Part shown: positions 1-10,348 of the stretch, in pieces | How the letters are laid out: the number at the start of each line of letters is the position of its first letter | Numbering within the stretch: the first letter of the stretch is position 1 | Origin: Hydractinia symbiolongicarpus | Taxonomy: Eukaryota > Cnidaria > Hydrozoa > Anthoathecata > Hydractiniidae | Assembly: GCF_029227915.1 (NCBI RefSeq) | Contig: NC_079875.1 | Coordinates: forward strand, 1,860,001 to 1,924,000 | Direction: 5' to 3' | DNA: 64,000 nt | Position numbers and translations under genes: made by a program | Notes under the pieces: model-generated | Seen by the model: the letters and a program-made list of their open reading frames with translations, nothing else | Told to the model about the DNA's origin: nothing | Databases searched by the model: none

Positions 1-439
1 GTTTACTCACTGGGTACATTCCTTGCATACTTTTGAGTATACGGGCCGAGTCCGGGATTTACGGGAAATCGCGAGTTTTCGTTTGCCGGCGATTAAACTT
101 CTTTTATTCAGCGTCTCATCAGAAATGAAAACATTTTTGAAAACTACAAGTCTTATGCGTTTTTGTGGTGAAAAAATAATTTAAAAATTCGTTCCGGAAA
201 TGAGTTTACTCACTTGGTACTTTCCTTGCATACTTTTGACTATACGGGCCGAGTCCGGGACATACGGGAAATCGCGAGTTTTCGTTTGCCGGCGATTAAA
301 CTCCTTTTATTCAGCGTCTCATCAAAAATGAAACCATTTTTAAAAACTACAAGTCTCATGGGCTTTAGTGGTATAATAATAATTTAAAAAATCGTTTGGG
401 AAATGAGTTTACTTCATGGGTACTTTCTTTGTATACTTT

Positions 440-482
440 TGACTATACGGGCCGAGTCCGGGATTTACGGGAAGTCGCAGGT
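440..482 (+). other. GC-rich core with evenly spaced CGGG boxes (example)
   Basis: Shown in one monomer but present in nearly all. CGGG occurs at monomer positions about 42, 53 and 62, and in GCGGG subtypes also at 72. That is 9-11 bp spacing, close to one helical turn, so the boxes lie on one face of the DNA. No known factor is identified; a phased protein contact is inference. Confidence 0.55.
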
Positions 483-526
483 TTTCGTATGCAGGCGATT
501 AAACTTCTATTATTCAGCGTCTCATC

Positions 527-594
527 AAAAATGAAAACATTTTTGAAAACTACAAGTCTCATGCGTTTTAGTGGTGAAAAAATAATTTAAAACA
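527..594 (+). other. A/T-tract domain of the monomer (example)
   Basis: From about monomer position 121 to 188 the unit carries runs A5, A4, T5 and A4, and later A5-A6 and another A run. This AT-rich half follows the GC-rich core in every full-length monomer. Such tract-rich DNA often bends or positions nucleosomes; spacing here is about 6-7 bp and 12 bp rather than a clean 10 bp, so curvature is only a possibility. Confidence 0.45.
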
Positions 595-609
595 TCGTTC
601 GGGAAATGA

Positions 610-2842
610 GTTTACACCCTGGGTACTCTCTTTGTATACTTTTGACTATACGGGCCGAGTCCGGGAATTACGGGAAATCGCAGGTTTTCGTTTGCCGGCG
701 ATTAAACTTCTTTTATTCAGCGTCTCATCAAAAATGAAAACATTTTTGAAAACTACAAGTCTCATGCGTTTTAGTGGTGAAAAAATAATTTAAAAATTCG
801 TTAGGGAAATGAGTTTACTCACTGGGTACTTTCCTTGTATACTTTTGACTATACGGGCCGATGCCGGGATTTACGGGAAATTGCGGGTTTTCGTTTGCCG
901 GCGATTAAACTTCTTTTATTCAGCGTCTCATCAAAAATGAAAACATTTTTTAAAACTACAAGTCTCATGGGCTTCAGTGGTGAAATAATAATTTAAAAAA
1001 TCGTTCGGGAAATGAGTTTACACCCTGGGTACTTTCTTTGTATACTTTTGACTATGCGGGCCGAGTCCGGGGTTTACGGGAAATGGCGGGTTTTCGTTTG
1101 CCGGCGATTAAACTTCTTTTATTTAGCGTCTCATCAAAAATGAAAACATTTTTGAAAACTGCAAGTCTCAAGCGTTTTAGTGGTGAAAAGATAATTTAAA
1201 AAATCGTTTTGGAAATGAGTTTACTCACAGGGTACTTTCTTTGTATACATTCGACTATACGGGCCAAGCCCGGGATTTACGGGAAATCGCGGGTTTTCGT
1301 TTGCCGGCGATTAAACCGCTTTCATTAAGCGTCTCATCAAAAATGAAAACATTTCTGAAAACTACAAGTCTCATGCGTTTTAGTGGTGAAAAAATAATTT
1401 AAAAATTCGTTCCCGAAATGAGTTTACTCACTGGGTACTTTCCTTGCATACTTTTGACTATACGGGCCGAGTCCGGGATTTACGGGAAATCGCGAGTTTT
1501 CGTTTGCCGGCGATTAAACTTCTTTTATTCAGCGTCTCATCAAAAATGAAAACATTTCTGAAAACTACAAGTCTCATGCGTTTTAGTGGTGAAAAAATAA
1601 TTTGAAAATTCGTTCCGGAAATGAGTTTACTCACTGGGTACTTTCCTTGCATACTTTTGACTATACTGGCCAAGTCCGGGACTTACGGGAAATCGCGAGT
1701 TTTCGTTTGCCGGCGATTAAACTTCTTTTATTCAGCGTCTCATCAAAAATGAAACCATTTTTAAAAACTACAAGTCTCATGGGCTTTAGTGGTAAAATAA
1801 TAATTTAAAAAATCGTTTGGGAAATGCGTTTACTCCCTGGGTACTTTCTTTGTATACTTTTGACTATACGGGCCGAGTCCGGGATTTACGGGAAGTCGCA
1901 GGTTTTCGTTTGCAGGCGATTAAACTTCTTTTATTCAGCGTCTCATCAAAAATGAAAACATTTTTGAAAACTACAAGTCTCATGCGTTTTAGTGGTGAAA
2001 AAATAATTTAAAACATCGTTCGGGAAATGAGTTTACACCCTGGGTACTCTCTTTGTATACTTTTGACTATACGGGCCGAGTCCGGGATTTACGGGAAATT
2101 GCGGGTTTTCGTTTGCCGGCGATTAAACTTCTTTTATTCAGCGTCTCATCAAAAATGAAAACATTTTTAAAAACTACAAGTCTCATGGGCTTCAGTGGTG
2201 AAATAATAATTTAAAAAATCGTTCGGGAAATGAGTTTACACCCTGGGTACTTTCTTTGTATACTTTTGACTATGCGGGCCGAGTCCGGGGTTTACGGGAA
2301 ATGGCAGGTTTTCGTTTGCCGGCGATTAAACTTCTTTTATTTAGTGTCTCTTCAAAAATGAAAACATTTTTGAAAACTACAAGTCTCAAGCGTTTTAGTG
2401 GTGAAAAGATAATTTAAAAAATCGTTTTGGAAATGAGTTTACTCACAGGGTACTTTCTTTGTGTACATTCCACTATACTGGCCAAGCCCGGGATTTACGG
2501 GAAATCGCGGGTTTTCGTTTGCCGGCGATTAAATCGCTTTCATTAAGCGTCTCATCAAAAATGAAAACATTTCTAAAAACTACAAGTCTCATGCGTTTTA
2601 GTGGTGAAAAAATAATTTAAAAATTCGTTCCTGAAATGAGTTTACTCACTGGGTACTTTCCTTGCATACTTTTGACTATACGGGCCGAGTCCGGGATTTA
2701 CGGGAAATCGCGAGTTTTCGTTTGCCGGCGATTAAACTTCTTTTATTCAGCGTCTCATCAAAAATGAAAACATTTCTAAAAACTACAAGTCTCATGCGTC
2801 TTAGTGGTGAAAAAATAATTTGAAAATTCGTTCGGAAATGAG
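610..2842 (+). repeat. 11-monomer cassette B-D-E-C-A-A'-F-B/D-E-C-A (first of four)
   Basis: This run occurs four times: 610-2,842, 5,885-8,117, 21,106-23,338 and 25,105-27,337 (offsets 5,275, 20,496 and 24,495). Its best tag is an F monomer in which GGAAATGAG has become GGAAATGCG, at about 1,826, 7,101, 22,322 and 26,321. Another is a hybrid with B head and D tail (2,031-2,233 in this copy). The two left copies are closest to each other, as are the two right copies, so two pairs descend from one older cassette. Confidence 0.85.
2031..2233 (+). repeat. Hybrid monomer, B head joined to D tail
   Basis: The head reads as subtype B (ACACCC, ACTCTC). The core and tail read as subtype D (GATTTACGGGAAATTGCGGG, then TTTTTAAAAAC and GGGCTTCAG). 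The order here goes F, B/D, E instead of F, B, D, E, so one monomer has been lost by out-of-register exchange inside the unit. The exchange point lies between about monomer positions 21 and 57. The same hybrid is present in the three other copies of the cassette. Confidence 0.8.
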
Positions 2843-3189
2843 TTTACTCACTGGGTACTTTCCTTGCATACTTTTGACTATACTGGCCAAGTCCGGGACT
2901 TACGGGAAATCGCGAGTTTTCGTTTGCCGGCGATTAAACTTCTTTTATTCAGCGTCTCATCAAAAATGAAACCATTTTTAAAAACTACAAGTCTCATGCG
3001 TTTTAATGGTGAAGAAATAATTTAAAAAATCGTTTGGGAAATGAGTTTACTCCCTGGGTACTTTCTTTGTATACTTTTGACTATACGGGCCGAGTCCGGG
3101 ATTTACGGGAAGTCGCAGGTTTTCGTTTGCAGGCGATTAAACTTCTTTTATTCAGCGTCTCATCAAAAATGAAACCATTTTTAAAAACT

Positions 3190-5260
3190 ACAAGTCTCAT
3201 GGGCTTTAGTGGTAAAATAATAATTTAAAAAATCGTTTGGGAAATGAGTTTACTCCCTGGGAACTTTCTTTGTATACTTTTGACTATACGGGCCGAGTCC
3301 GAGATTTACGGGAAGTCGCAGGTTTTCGTTTGCAGGCGATTAAACTTCTTTTATTCAGCGTCTCATCAAAAATGAAAACATTTTGAAAACTACAAGTCTC
3401 ATGCGTTTTAGTGGTGAAAAAATAATTTAAAAATTCGTTCCGGAAATGAGTTTACTCACTGGGTACTTTCCTTGCATACTTTTGACTATACGGACCGAGT
3501 CCGGGATTTACGGGAAATCGCGAGTTTTCGTTTGCCGGCGATTAAACTTCTTTTATTCAGCGTCTCATCAAAAATGAAAACATTTCTGAAAACTACAAGT
3601 CTTATGCGTTTTAGTGGTGAAAAAATAATTTGAAAATTCGTTTCGGAAATGAGTTTACTCACTGGGTACTTTCCTTGCATACTTTTGACTATACTGGCCA
3701 AGTCCGGGACTTACGGGAAATCGCGAGTTTTCGTTTGCCGGCGATTAAACTTCTTTTATTCAGCGTCTCATCAAAAATGAAACCATTTTTAAAAACTACA
3801 AGTCTCATGCGTTTTAGTGGTGAAGAAATAATTTAAAAAACCGTTTGGGAAATGAGTTTACTCCCTGGGTACTTTCTTTGTATACTTTTGACTATATGGG
3901 CCGAGTCCGGGATTTACGGGAAGTCGCGGGTTTTCGTTTGCCGGCGATTAAACTTCTTTTATTCAGCGTCTCATCAAAAATGAAAATATTTTTAAATACT
4001 ACAAGTCTCATGGGCTTCAGTGGTGAAATAATAATTTAAAAAATCGTTCGGGAAATGAGTTTACACCCTGGGTAGTTTCTTTGTGTACTTTTGACTATGC
4101 GGGCCGAGTCCGGGGTTTACGGGAAATGGCGGGTTTTCGTTTGCCGGCGATTAAACTTCTTTTATTTAGCGTCTCATCAAAAATGAAGACATTTTTGAAA
4201 ACTACAAGTCTCAAGCGTTTTAGTGGTGAAAAGATAATTTAAAAAATCGTTTTGGAAATGAATTTACTCACAGGGTACTTTCTTTGTATACATTCGACTA
4301 TACGGGCCAAGCCCGGGATTTACGGGAAATCGCGGGTTTTCGTTTGCCGGCGATTAAACCGCTTTCATTAAGCGTCTCATCAAAAATGAAAACATTTCTG
4401 AAAACTACAAGTCTCATGCGTTTTAGTGGTGAAAAAATAATTTAAAAATTCGTTCCTGAAATGAGTTTACTCACTGGGTACTTTCCTTGCATACTTTTGA
4501 CTATACGGGCCGAGTCCGGGATTTACGGGAAATCGCGAGTTTTCGTTTGCCGGCGATTAAACTTCTTTTATTCAGCGTTTCATCAAAAATGAAACCATTT
4601 TTAAAAACTACAAGTCTCATGGGCTTTAGTGGTAAAATAATAATTTAAAAAATCGTTTGGGAAATGAGTTTACTCCCTGGGAACTTTCTTTGTATACTTT
4701 TGACTATACGGGCCGAGTCCGAGATTTACGGGAAGTCGCAGGTTTTCGTTTGCAGGCGATTAAACTTCTTTTATTCAGCGTCTCATCAAAAATGAAAACA
4801 TTTTGAAAACTACAAGTCTCATGCGTTTTAGTGGTGAAAAAATAATTTAAAAATTCGTTCCGGAAATGAGTTTACTCACTGGGTACTTTCCTTGCATACT
4901 TTTGACTATACGGGCCGAGTCCGGGATTTACGGGAAATCGCGAGTTTTCGTTTGCCGGCGATTAAACTTCTTTTATTCAGCGTCTCATCAAAAATGAAAA
5001 CATTTCTGAAAACTACAAGTCTTATGCGTTTTAGTGGTGAAAAAATAATTTGAAAATTCGTTTCGGAAATGAGTTTACTCACTGGGTACTTTCCTTGCAT
5101 ACTTTTGACTATACTGGCCAAGTCCGGGACTTACGGGAAATCGCGAGTTTTCGTTTGCCGGCGATTAAACTTCTTTTATTCACCGTCTCATCAAAAATGA
5201 AACCATTTTTAAAAACTACAAGTCTCATGCGTCTTAGTGGTGAAAAAATAATTTAAAAAT
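3190..5260 (+). repeat. Overlapping 7-monomer tandem duplication (offset 1,420 bp)
   Basis: The block from about 3,190 to 3,840 recurs at about 4,610 to 5,260. Both copies contain an F monomer with GGGAACTTTC and GTCCGAGATTT, plus the same single-base deletion in ACATTTTGAAAAC (3,373 and about 4,798). Both continue into A and A' monomers with TTTCGGAAATGAG. The offset of 1,420 is seven monomers minus that one base. Between the copies lie an F/D hybrid (3,856-4,058), E, C and A. Confidence 0.85.
3856..4058 (+). repeat. Hybrid monomer, F head joined to D tail
   Basis: The head has TCCCTGGG and GAAGTCGC as in F. From GCGGGTTTTCG onward it has GCCGGC, a TTTTTAAATAC variant and the GGGCTTCAG tail of D. 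The B monomer expected after F is absent, and E follows directly at 4,059. This is a second, independent way of losing B from the 7-monomer order. Confidence 0.72.
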
Positions 5261-5275
5261 TCGTTTGGGAAATGA

Positions 5276-8200
5276 GTTTACTCACTGGGTACATTCCTTG
5301 CATACTTTTGAGTATACGGGCCGAGTCCGGGATTTACGGGAAATCGCGAGTTTTCGTTTGCCGGCGATTAAACTTCTTTTATTCAGCGTCTCATCAGAAA
5401 TGAAAACATTTTTGAAAACTACAAGTCTTATGCGTTTTTGTGGTGAAAAAATAATTTAAAAATTCGTTCCGGAAATGAGTTTACTCACTTGGTACTTTCC
5501 TTGCATACTTTTGACTATACGGGCCGAGTCCGGGACATACGGGAAATCGCGAGTTTTCGTTTGCCGGCGATTAAACTCCTTTTATTCAGCGTCTCATCAA
5601 AAATGAAACCATTTTTAAAAACTACAAGTCTCATGGGCTTTAGTGGTATAATAATAATTTAAAAAATCGTTTGGGAAATGAGTTTACTTCATGGGTACTT
5701 TCTTTGTATACTTTTGACTATACGGGCCGAGTCCGGGATTTACGGGAAGTCGCAGGTTTTCGTATGCAGGCGATTAAGCTTCTATTATTCAGCGTCTCAT
5801 CAAAAATGAAAACATTTTTGAAAACTACAAGTCTCATGCGTTTTAGTGGTGAAAAAATAATTTAAAACATCGTTCGGGAAATGAGTTTACACCCTGGGTA
5901 CTCTCTTTGTATACTTTTGACTATACGGGCCGAGTCCGGGAATTACGGGAAATCGCAGGTTTTCGTTTGCCGGCGATTAAACTTCTTTTATTCAGCGTCT
6001 CATCAAAAATGAAAACATTTTTGAAAACTACAAGTCTCATGCGTTTTAGTGGTGAAAAAATAATTTAAAAATTCGTTAGGGAAATGAGTTTACTCACTGG
6101 GTACTTTCCTTGTATACTTTTGACTATACGGGCCGATGCCGGGATTTACGGGAAATTGCGGGTTTTCGTTTGCCGGCGATTAAACTTCTTTTATTCAGCG
6201 TCTCATCAAAAATGAAAACATTTTTTAAAACTACAAGTCTCATGGGCTTCAGTGGTGAAATAATAATTTAAAAAATCGTTCGGGAAATGAGTTTACACCC
6301 TGGGTACTTTCTTTGTATACTTTTGACTATGCGGGCCGAGTCCGGGGTTTACGGGAAATGGCGGGTTTTCGTTTGCCGGCGATTAAACTTCTTTTATTTA
6401 GCGTCTCATCAAAAATGAAAACATTTTTGAAAACTGCAAGTCTCAAGCGTTTTAGTGGTGAAAAGATAATTTAAAAAATCGTTTTGGAAATGAGTTTACT
6501 CACAGGGTACTTTCTTTGTATACATTCGACTATACGGGCCAAGCCCGGGATTTACGGGAAATCGCGGGTTTTCGTTTGCCGGCGATTAAACCGCTTTCAT
6601 TAAGCGTCTCATCAAAAATGAAAACATTTCTGAAAACTACAAGTCTCATGCGTTTTAGTGGTGAAAAAATAATTTAAAAATTCGTTCCCGAAATGAGTTT
6701 ACTCACTGGGTACTTTCCTTGCATACTTTTGACTATACGGGCCGAGTCCGGGATTTACGGGAAATCGCGAGTTTTCGTTTGCCGGCGATTAAACTTCTTT
6801 TATTCAGCGTCTCATCAAAAATGAAAACATTTCTGAAAACTACAAGTCTCATGCGTTTTAGTGGTGAAAAAATAATTTGAAAATTCGTTCCGGAAATGAG
6901 TTTACTCACTGGGTACTTTCCTTGCATACTTTTGACTATACTGGCCAAGTCCGGGACTTACGGGAAATCGCGAGTTTTCGTTTGCCGGCGATTAAACTTC
7001 TTTTATTCAGCGTCTCATCAAAAATGAAACCATTTTTAAAAACTACAAGTCTCATGGGCTTTAGTGGTAAAATAATAATTTAAAAAATCGTTTGGGAAAT
7101 GCGTTTACTCCCTGGGTACTTTCTTTGTATACTTTTGACTATACGGGCCGAGTCCGGGATTTACGGGAAGTCGCAGGTTTTCGTTTGCAGGCGATTAAAC
7201 TTCTTTTATTCAGCGTCTCATCAAAAATGAAAACATTTTTGAAAACTACAAGTCTCATGCGTTTTAGTGGTGAAAAAATAATTTAAAACATCGTTCGGGA
7301 AATGAGTTTACACCCTGGGTACTCTCTTTGTATACTTTTGACTATACGGGCCGAGTCCGGGATTTACGGGAAATTGCGGGTTTTCGTTTGCCGGCGATTA
7401 AACTTCTTTTATTCAGCGTCTCATCAAAAATGAAAACATTTTTAAAAACTACAAGTCTCATGGGCTTCAGTGGTGAAATAATAATTTAAAAAATCGTTCG
7501 GGAAATGAGTTTACACCCTGGGTACTTTCTTTGTATACTTTTGACTATGCGGGCCGAGTCCGGGGTTTACGGGAAATGGCAGGTTTTCGTTTGCCGGCGA
7601 TTAAACTTCTTTTATTTAGTGTCTCTTCAAAAATGAAAACATTTTTGAAAACTACAAGTCTCAAGCGTTTTAGTGGTGAAAAGATAATTTAAAAAATCGT
7701 TTTGGAAATGAGTTTACTCACAGGGTACTTTCTTTGTGTACATTCCACTATACTGGCCAAGCCCGGGATTTACGGGAAATCGCGGGTTTTCGTTTGCCGG
7801 CGATTAAATCGCTTTCATTAAGCGTCTCATCAAAAATGAAAACATTTCTAAAAACTACAAGTCTCATGCGTTTTAGTGGTGAAAAAATAATTTAAAAATT
7901 CGTTCCTGAAATGAGTTTACTCACTGGGTACTTTCCTTGCATACTTTTGACTATACGGGCCGAGTCCGGGATTTACGGGAAATCGCGAGTTTTCGTTTGC
8001 CGGCGATTAAACTTCTTTTATTCAGCGTCTCATCAAAAATGAAAACATTTCTAAAAACTACAAGTCTCATGCGTCTTAGTGGTGAAAAAATAATTTGAAA
8101 ATTCGTTCGGAAATGAGTTTACTCTCTGGGTACTTTCCTTGCATACTTTTGACTATACTGGCCAAGTCCGGGACTTACGGGAAATCGCGAGTTTTCGTTT

Positions 8201-8445
8201 GCCGGCGATTAAACTTCTTTTATTCAGCGTCTCATCAAAAATGAAACCATTTTTAAAAACTACAAGTCTCATGCGTTTTAATGGTGAAGAAATAATTTAA
8301 AAAATCGTTTGGGAAATGAGTTTACTCCCTGGGTACTTTCTTTGTATACTTTTGACTATACGGGCCGAGTCCGGGATTTACGGGAAGTCGCAGGTTTTCG
8401 TTTGCAGGCGATTAAACTTCTTTTATTCAGCGTCTCATCAAAAAT
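5276..8445 (+). repeat. Partial second copy of the 26-monomer unit
   Basis: This follows 1-3,170 base for base at an offset of 5,275. I noticed only two substitutions: the base pair in GATTAAGC near 5,778, and TCTCTGGG near 8,121 where copy 1 has TCACTGGG. The single-base deletion before GGAAATGAG (2,837 and 8,106) is shared. Similarity stops near 8,441, where copy 1 reads AAACCATTTTTA and this copy reads AAACATTTTTG. Divergence under 0.1% over 3.17 kb implies a very recent duplication, or an assembly duplication. Confidence 0.88.
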
Positions 8446-10348
8446 GAAAACATTTTTGAAAACTACAAGTCTCATGCGTTTTAGTGGTGAAAAAATAATT
8501 TAAAAATTCGTTCCGGAAATGAGTTTACTCACTGGGTACTTTCCTTGCATACTTTTGACTATACGGGCCGAGTCCGGGATTTACGGGAAATCGCGAGTTT
8601 TCGTTTGCCGGCGATTAAACTTCTTTTATTCAGCGTCTCATCAAAAATGAAAACATTTCTGAAAACTACAAGTCTCATGCGTTTTAGTGGTGAAAAAATA
8701 ATTTAAAAATTCGTTCCGGAAATGAGTTTACTCACAGGGTACTTTCTTTGTGTACATTCGACTATACTGGCCAAGCTTGGGATTTACGGGAAATTGCGGG
8801 TTTTCGTTTGCCGGCGATTAAATCGCTTTCATTAAGCGTCTCATCAAAAATGAAAACATTTCTGAAAACTACAAGTCTCATGCGTTTTAGTGGTGAAAAA
8901 ATAATTTAAAAATTCGTTCCTGAAATGAGTTTACTCACTGGGTACTTTCCTTGCATACTTTTGACTATACGGGCCGAGTCCGGGATTTACGGGAAATCGC
9001 GAGTTTTCGTTTGCCGGCGATTAAACTTCTTTTATTCAGCGTCTCATCAAAAATGAAACCATTTTTAAAAACTACAAGTCTCATGGGCTTTAGTGGTAAA
9101 ATAATAATTTAAAAAATCGTTTGGGAAATGAGTTTACTCCCTGGGAACTTTCTTTGTATACTTTTGACTATACGGGCCGAGTCCGAGATTTACGGGAAGT
9201 CGCAGGTTTTCGTTTGCAGGCGATTAAACTTCTTTTATTCAGCGTCTCATCAAAAATGAAAACATTTTTGAAAACTACAAGTCTCATGCGTTTTAGTGGT
9301 GAAAAAATAATTTAAAAATTCGTTCCGGAAATGAGTTTACTCACTGGGTACTTTCCTTGCATACTTTTGACTATACGGGCCGAGTCCGGGATTTACGGGA
9401 AATCGCGAGTTTTCGTTTGCCGGCGATTAAACTTCTTTTATTCAGCGTCTCATCAAAAATGAAAACATTTCTGAAAACTACAAGTCTCATGCGTTTTAGT
9501 GGTGAAGAAATAATTTAAAAAATCGTTTGGGAAATGAGTTTACTCCCTGGGTACTTTCTTTGTATACTTTTGACTATACGCGCCGAGTCCGGGATTTACG
9601 GGAAGTCGCAGGTTTTCGTTTGCAGGCGATTAAACTTCTTTTATTCAGCGTCTCATCAAAAATGAAAACAATTTTGAAAACTACAAGTCTCATGCGTTTT
9701 AGTGGTGAAAAAATAATTTAAAAATTCGTTCCGGAAATGAGTTTACTCACTGGGTACTTTCCTTGCATACTTTTGACTATACGGGCCGAGTCCGGGATTT
9801 ACGGGAAATCGCGAGTTTTCGTTTGCCGGCGACTAAACTTCTTTTATTCAGCGTCTCATCAAAAATGAAAACATTTCTGAAAACTACAAGTCTCATGCGT
9901 TTTAGTGGTGAAAAATAATTTGAAAATTCGTTCCGGAAATGAGTTTACTCACTGTGTACTTTCCTTGCATACTTTTGACTATACTGGCCAAGTCCGGGAC
10001 TTACGGGAAATCGCGAGTTTTCGTTTGCCGGCGATTAAACTTCTTTTATTCAGCGTCTCATCAAAAATGAAACCATTTTTAAAAACTTCAAGTCTCATGG
10101 GCTTTTGTGGTAAAATAATAATTTAAAAAATCGTTTGGGAAATGAGTTTACTCCCTGGGTACTTTCTTTGTATACTTTTGACTATACGGGCCGAGTCCGG
10201 GATTTACGGGAAGTCGCAGGTTTTCGTTTGCAGGCGATTAAACTTCTTTTATTCAGCGTCTCATCAAAAATGAAAACATTTTTGAAAACTACAAGTCTCA
10301 TGCGTTTTAGTGGTGAAAAAATAATTTAAAACATCGTTCGGGAAATGA
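8446..10348 (+). repeat. Mixed A/C/F monomers between the 26-mer and 11-mer blocks
   Basis: About nine monomers in which A (GCGAG) alternates with F (GCAGGC), plus one C at 8,726 with an unusual CAAGCTTGGG. Private variants include TACGCGCCGAG near 9,580, GCGACTAAAC near 9,830, a single-base deletion in GGTGAAAAATAATTTG near 9,913, and CACTGTGTAC near 9,952. No simple longer period is visible. The F monomer at about 9,131 carries the GGGAACTTTC mark also seen at about 3,248, 4,668, 23,338, 27,337 and 29,510. Confidence 0.78.

Larger units (their letters stand above)
407..609 (+). repeat. Representative 203-bp monomer (subtype F)
   Basis: One full monomer shown as the reference unit. Landmarks in monomer numbering: GTTTAC at 1, GGGTAC at 12, GTATAC at 25, CTATAC at 37, CGGG boxes near 42, 53 and 62, GATTAAAC at 91, GTCTCAT at 113 and again at 150, AGTGG at 164, TTTAA at 180, and GGGAAATGA closing the unit. 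The palindrome GCCGGC at 85-90 of most subtypes is GCAGGC here, which marks subtype F. In a hand-counted typical monomer the first 90 bp are about 49% GC and the remaining 113 bp about 28% GC. Confidence 0.95.
1..1421 (+). repeat. 7-monomer higher-order unit, order A-A'-F-B-D-E-C
   Basis: Seven consecutive monomers each carry a different diagnostic set. A (1) and A' (204) have GCGAG; F (407) has GCAGGC; B (610) has ACTCTC and GGGAATTACGG; D (813) has GTTAGGG and a GATGCC core; E (1016) has CTATGCGGG and an AAGCG tail; C (1219) has ACATTCGAC and CAAGCC. The order resumes with A at 1422. Shortened or expanded forms recur at about 1.42-kb spacing at 3.2-5.3 kb, 16.6-21.1 kb and 50.3-56.7 kb, which makes this a good candidate for an ancestral higher-order repeat. 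Confidence 0.8.
1..5275 (+). repeat. 26-monomer higher-order unit, copy 1 (period 5,275 bp)
   Basis: The monomer at 1 has rare marks: ACATTCC in the head, GAGTATACGG instead of GACTATACGG, CATCAGAAATG, and TTTTTGTGG in the tail. All reappear at 5,276. The period equals 26 x 203 minus three single-base deletions (near 2,837, 3,373 and 4,798). Only the first 3.17 kb is conserved in the second copy. The left boundary may lie outside the window. Internally the unit holds the A-A'-F-B-D-E-C order, an 11-monomer cassette (610-2,842) and a 7-monomer duplication (about 3,190-5,260). Confidence 0.88.

Noticed and set aside
432-449. GTATA / TATAC hairpin in each monomer
   Set aside because: The arms are only 5 bp with an 8-bp loop, and GTATAC becomes GCATAC in A monomers without compensating change. 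This is too weak to call a functional structure.
396-590. Repeated 64-codon open frames in most monomers
   Set aside because: They start at TTG (GTTTGGGAAAT), end at the TAA inside ATAATTTAA, and recur because the DNA repeats. 203 is not a multiple of 3, so the frame shifts each monomer. Differences between copies are spread over all codon positions, and single-base indels break many copies. No domain, signal peptide or gene-like context is seen.
1458-1673. Minus-strand open frames of 64-71 codons in A and C monomers
   Set aside because: They overlap plus-strand frames in the same GC-rich, stop-poor core and recur with the monomer. Open frames on both strands of a satellite core are expected from composition.
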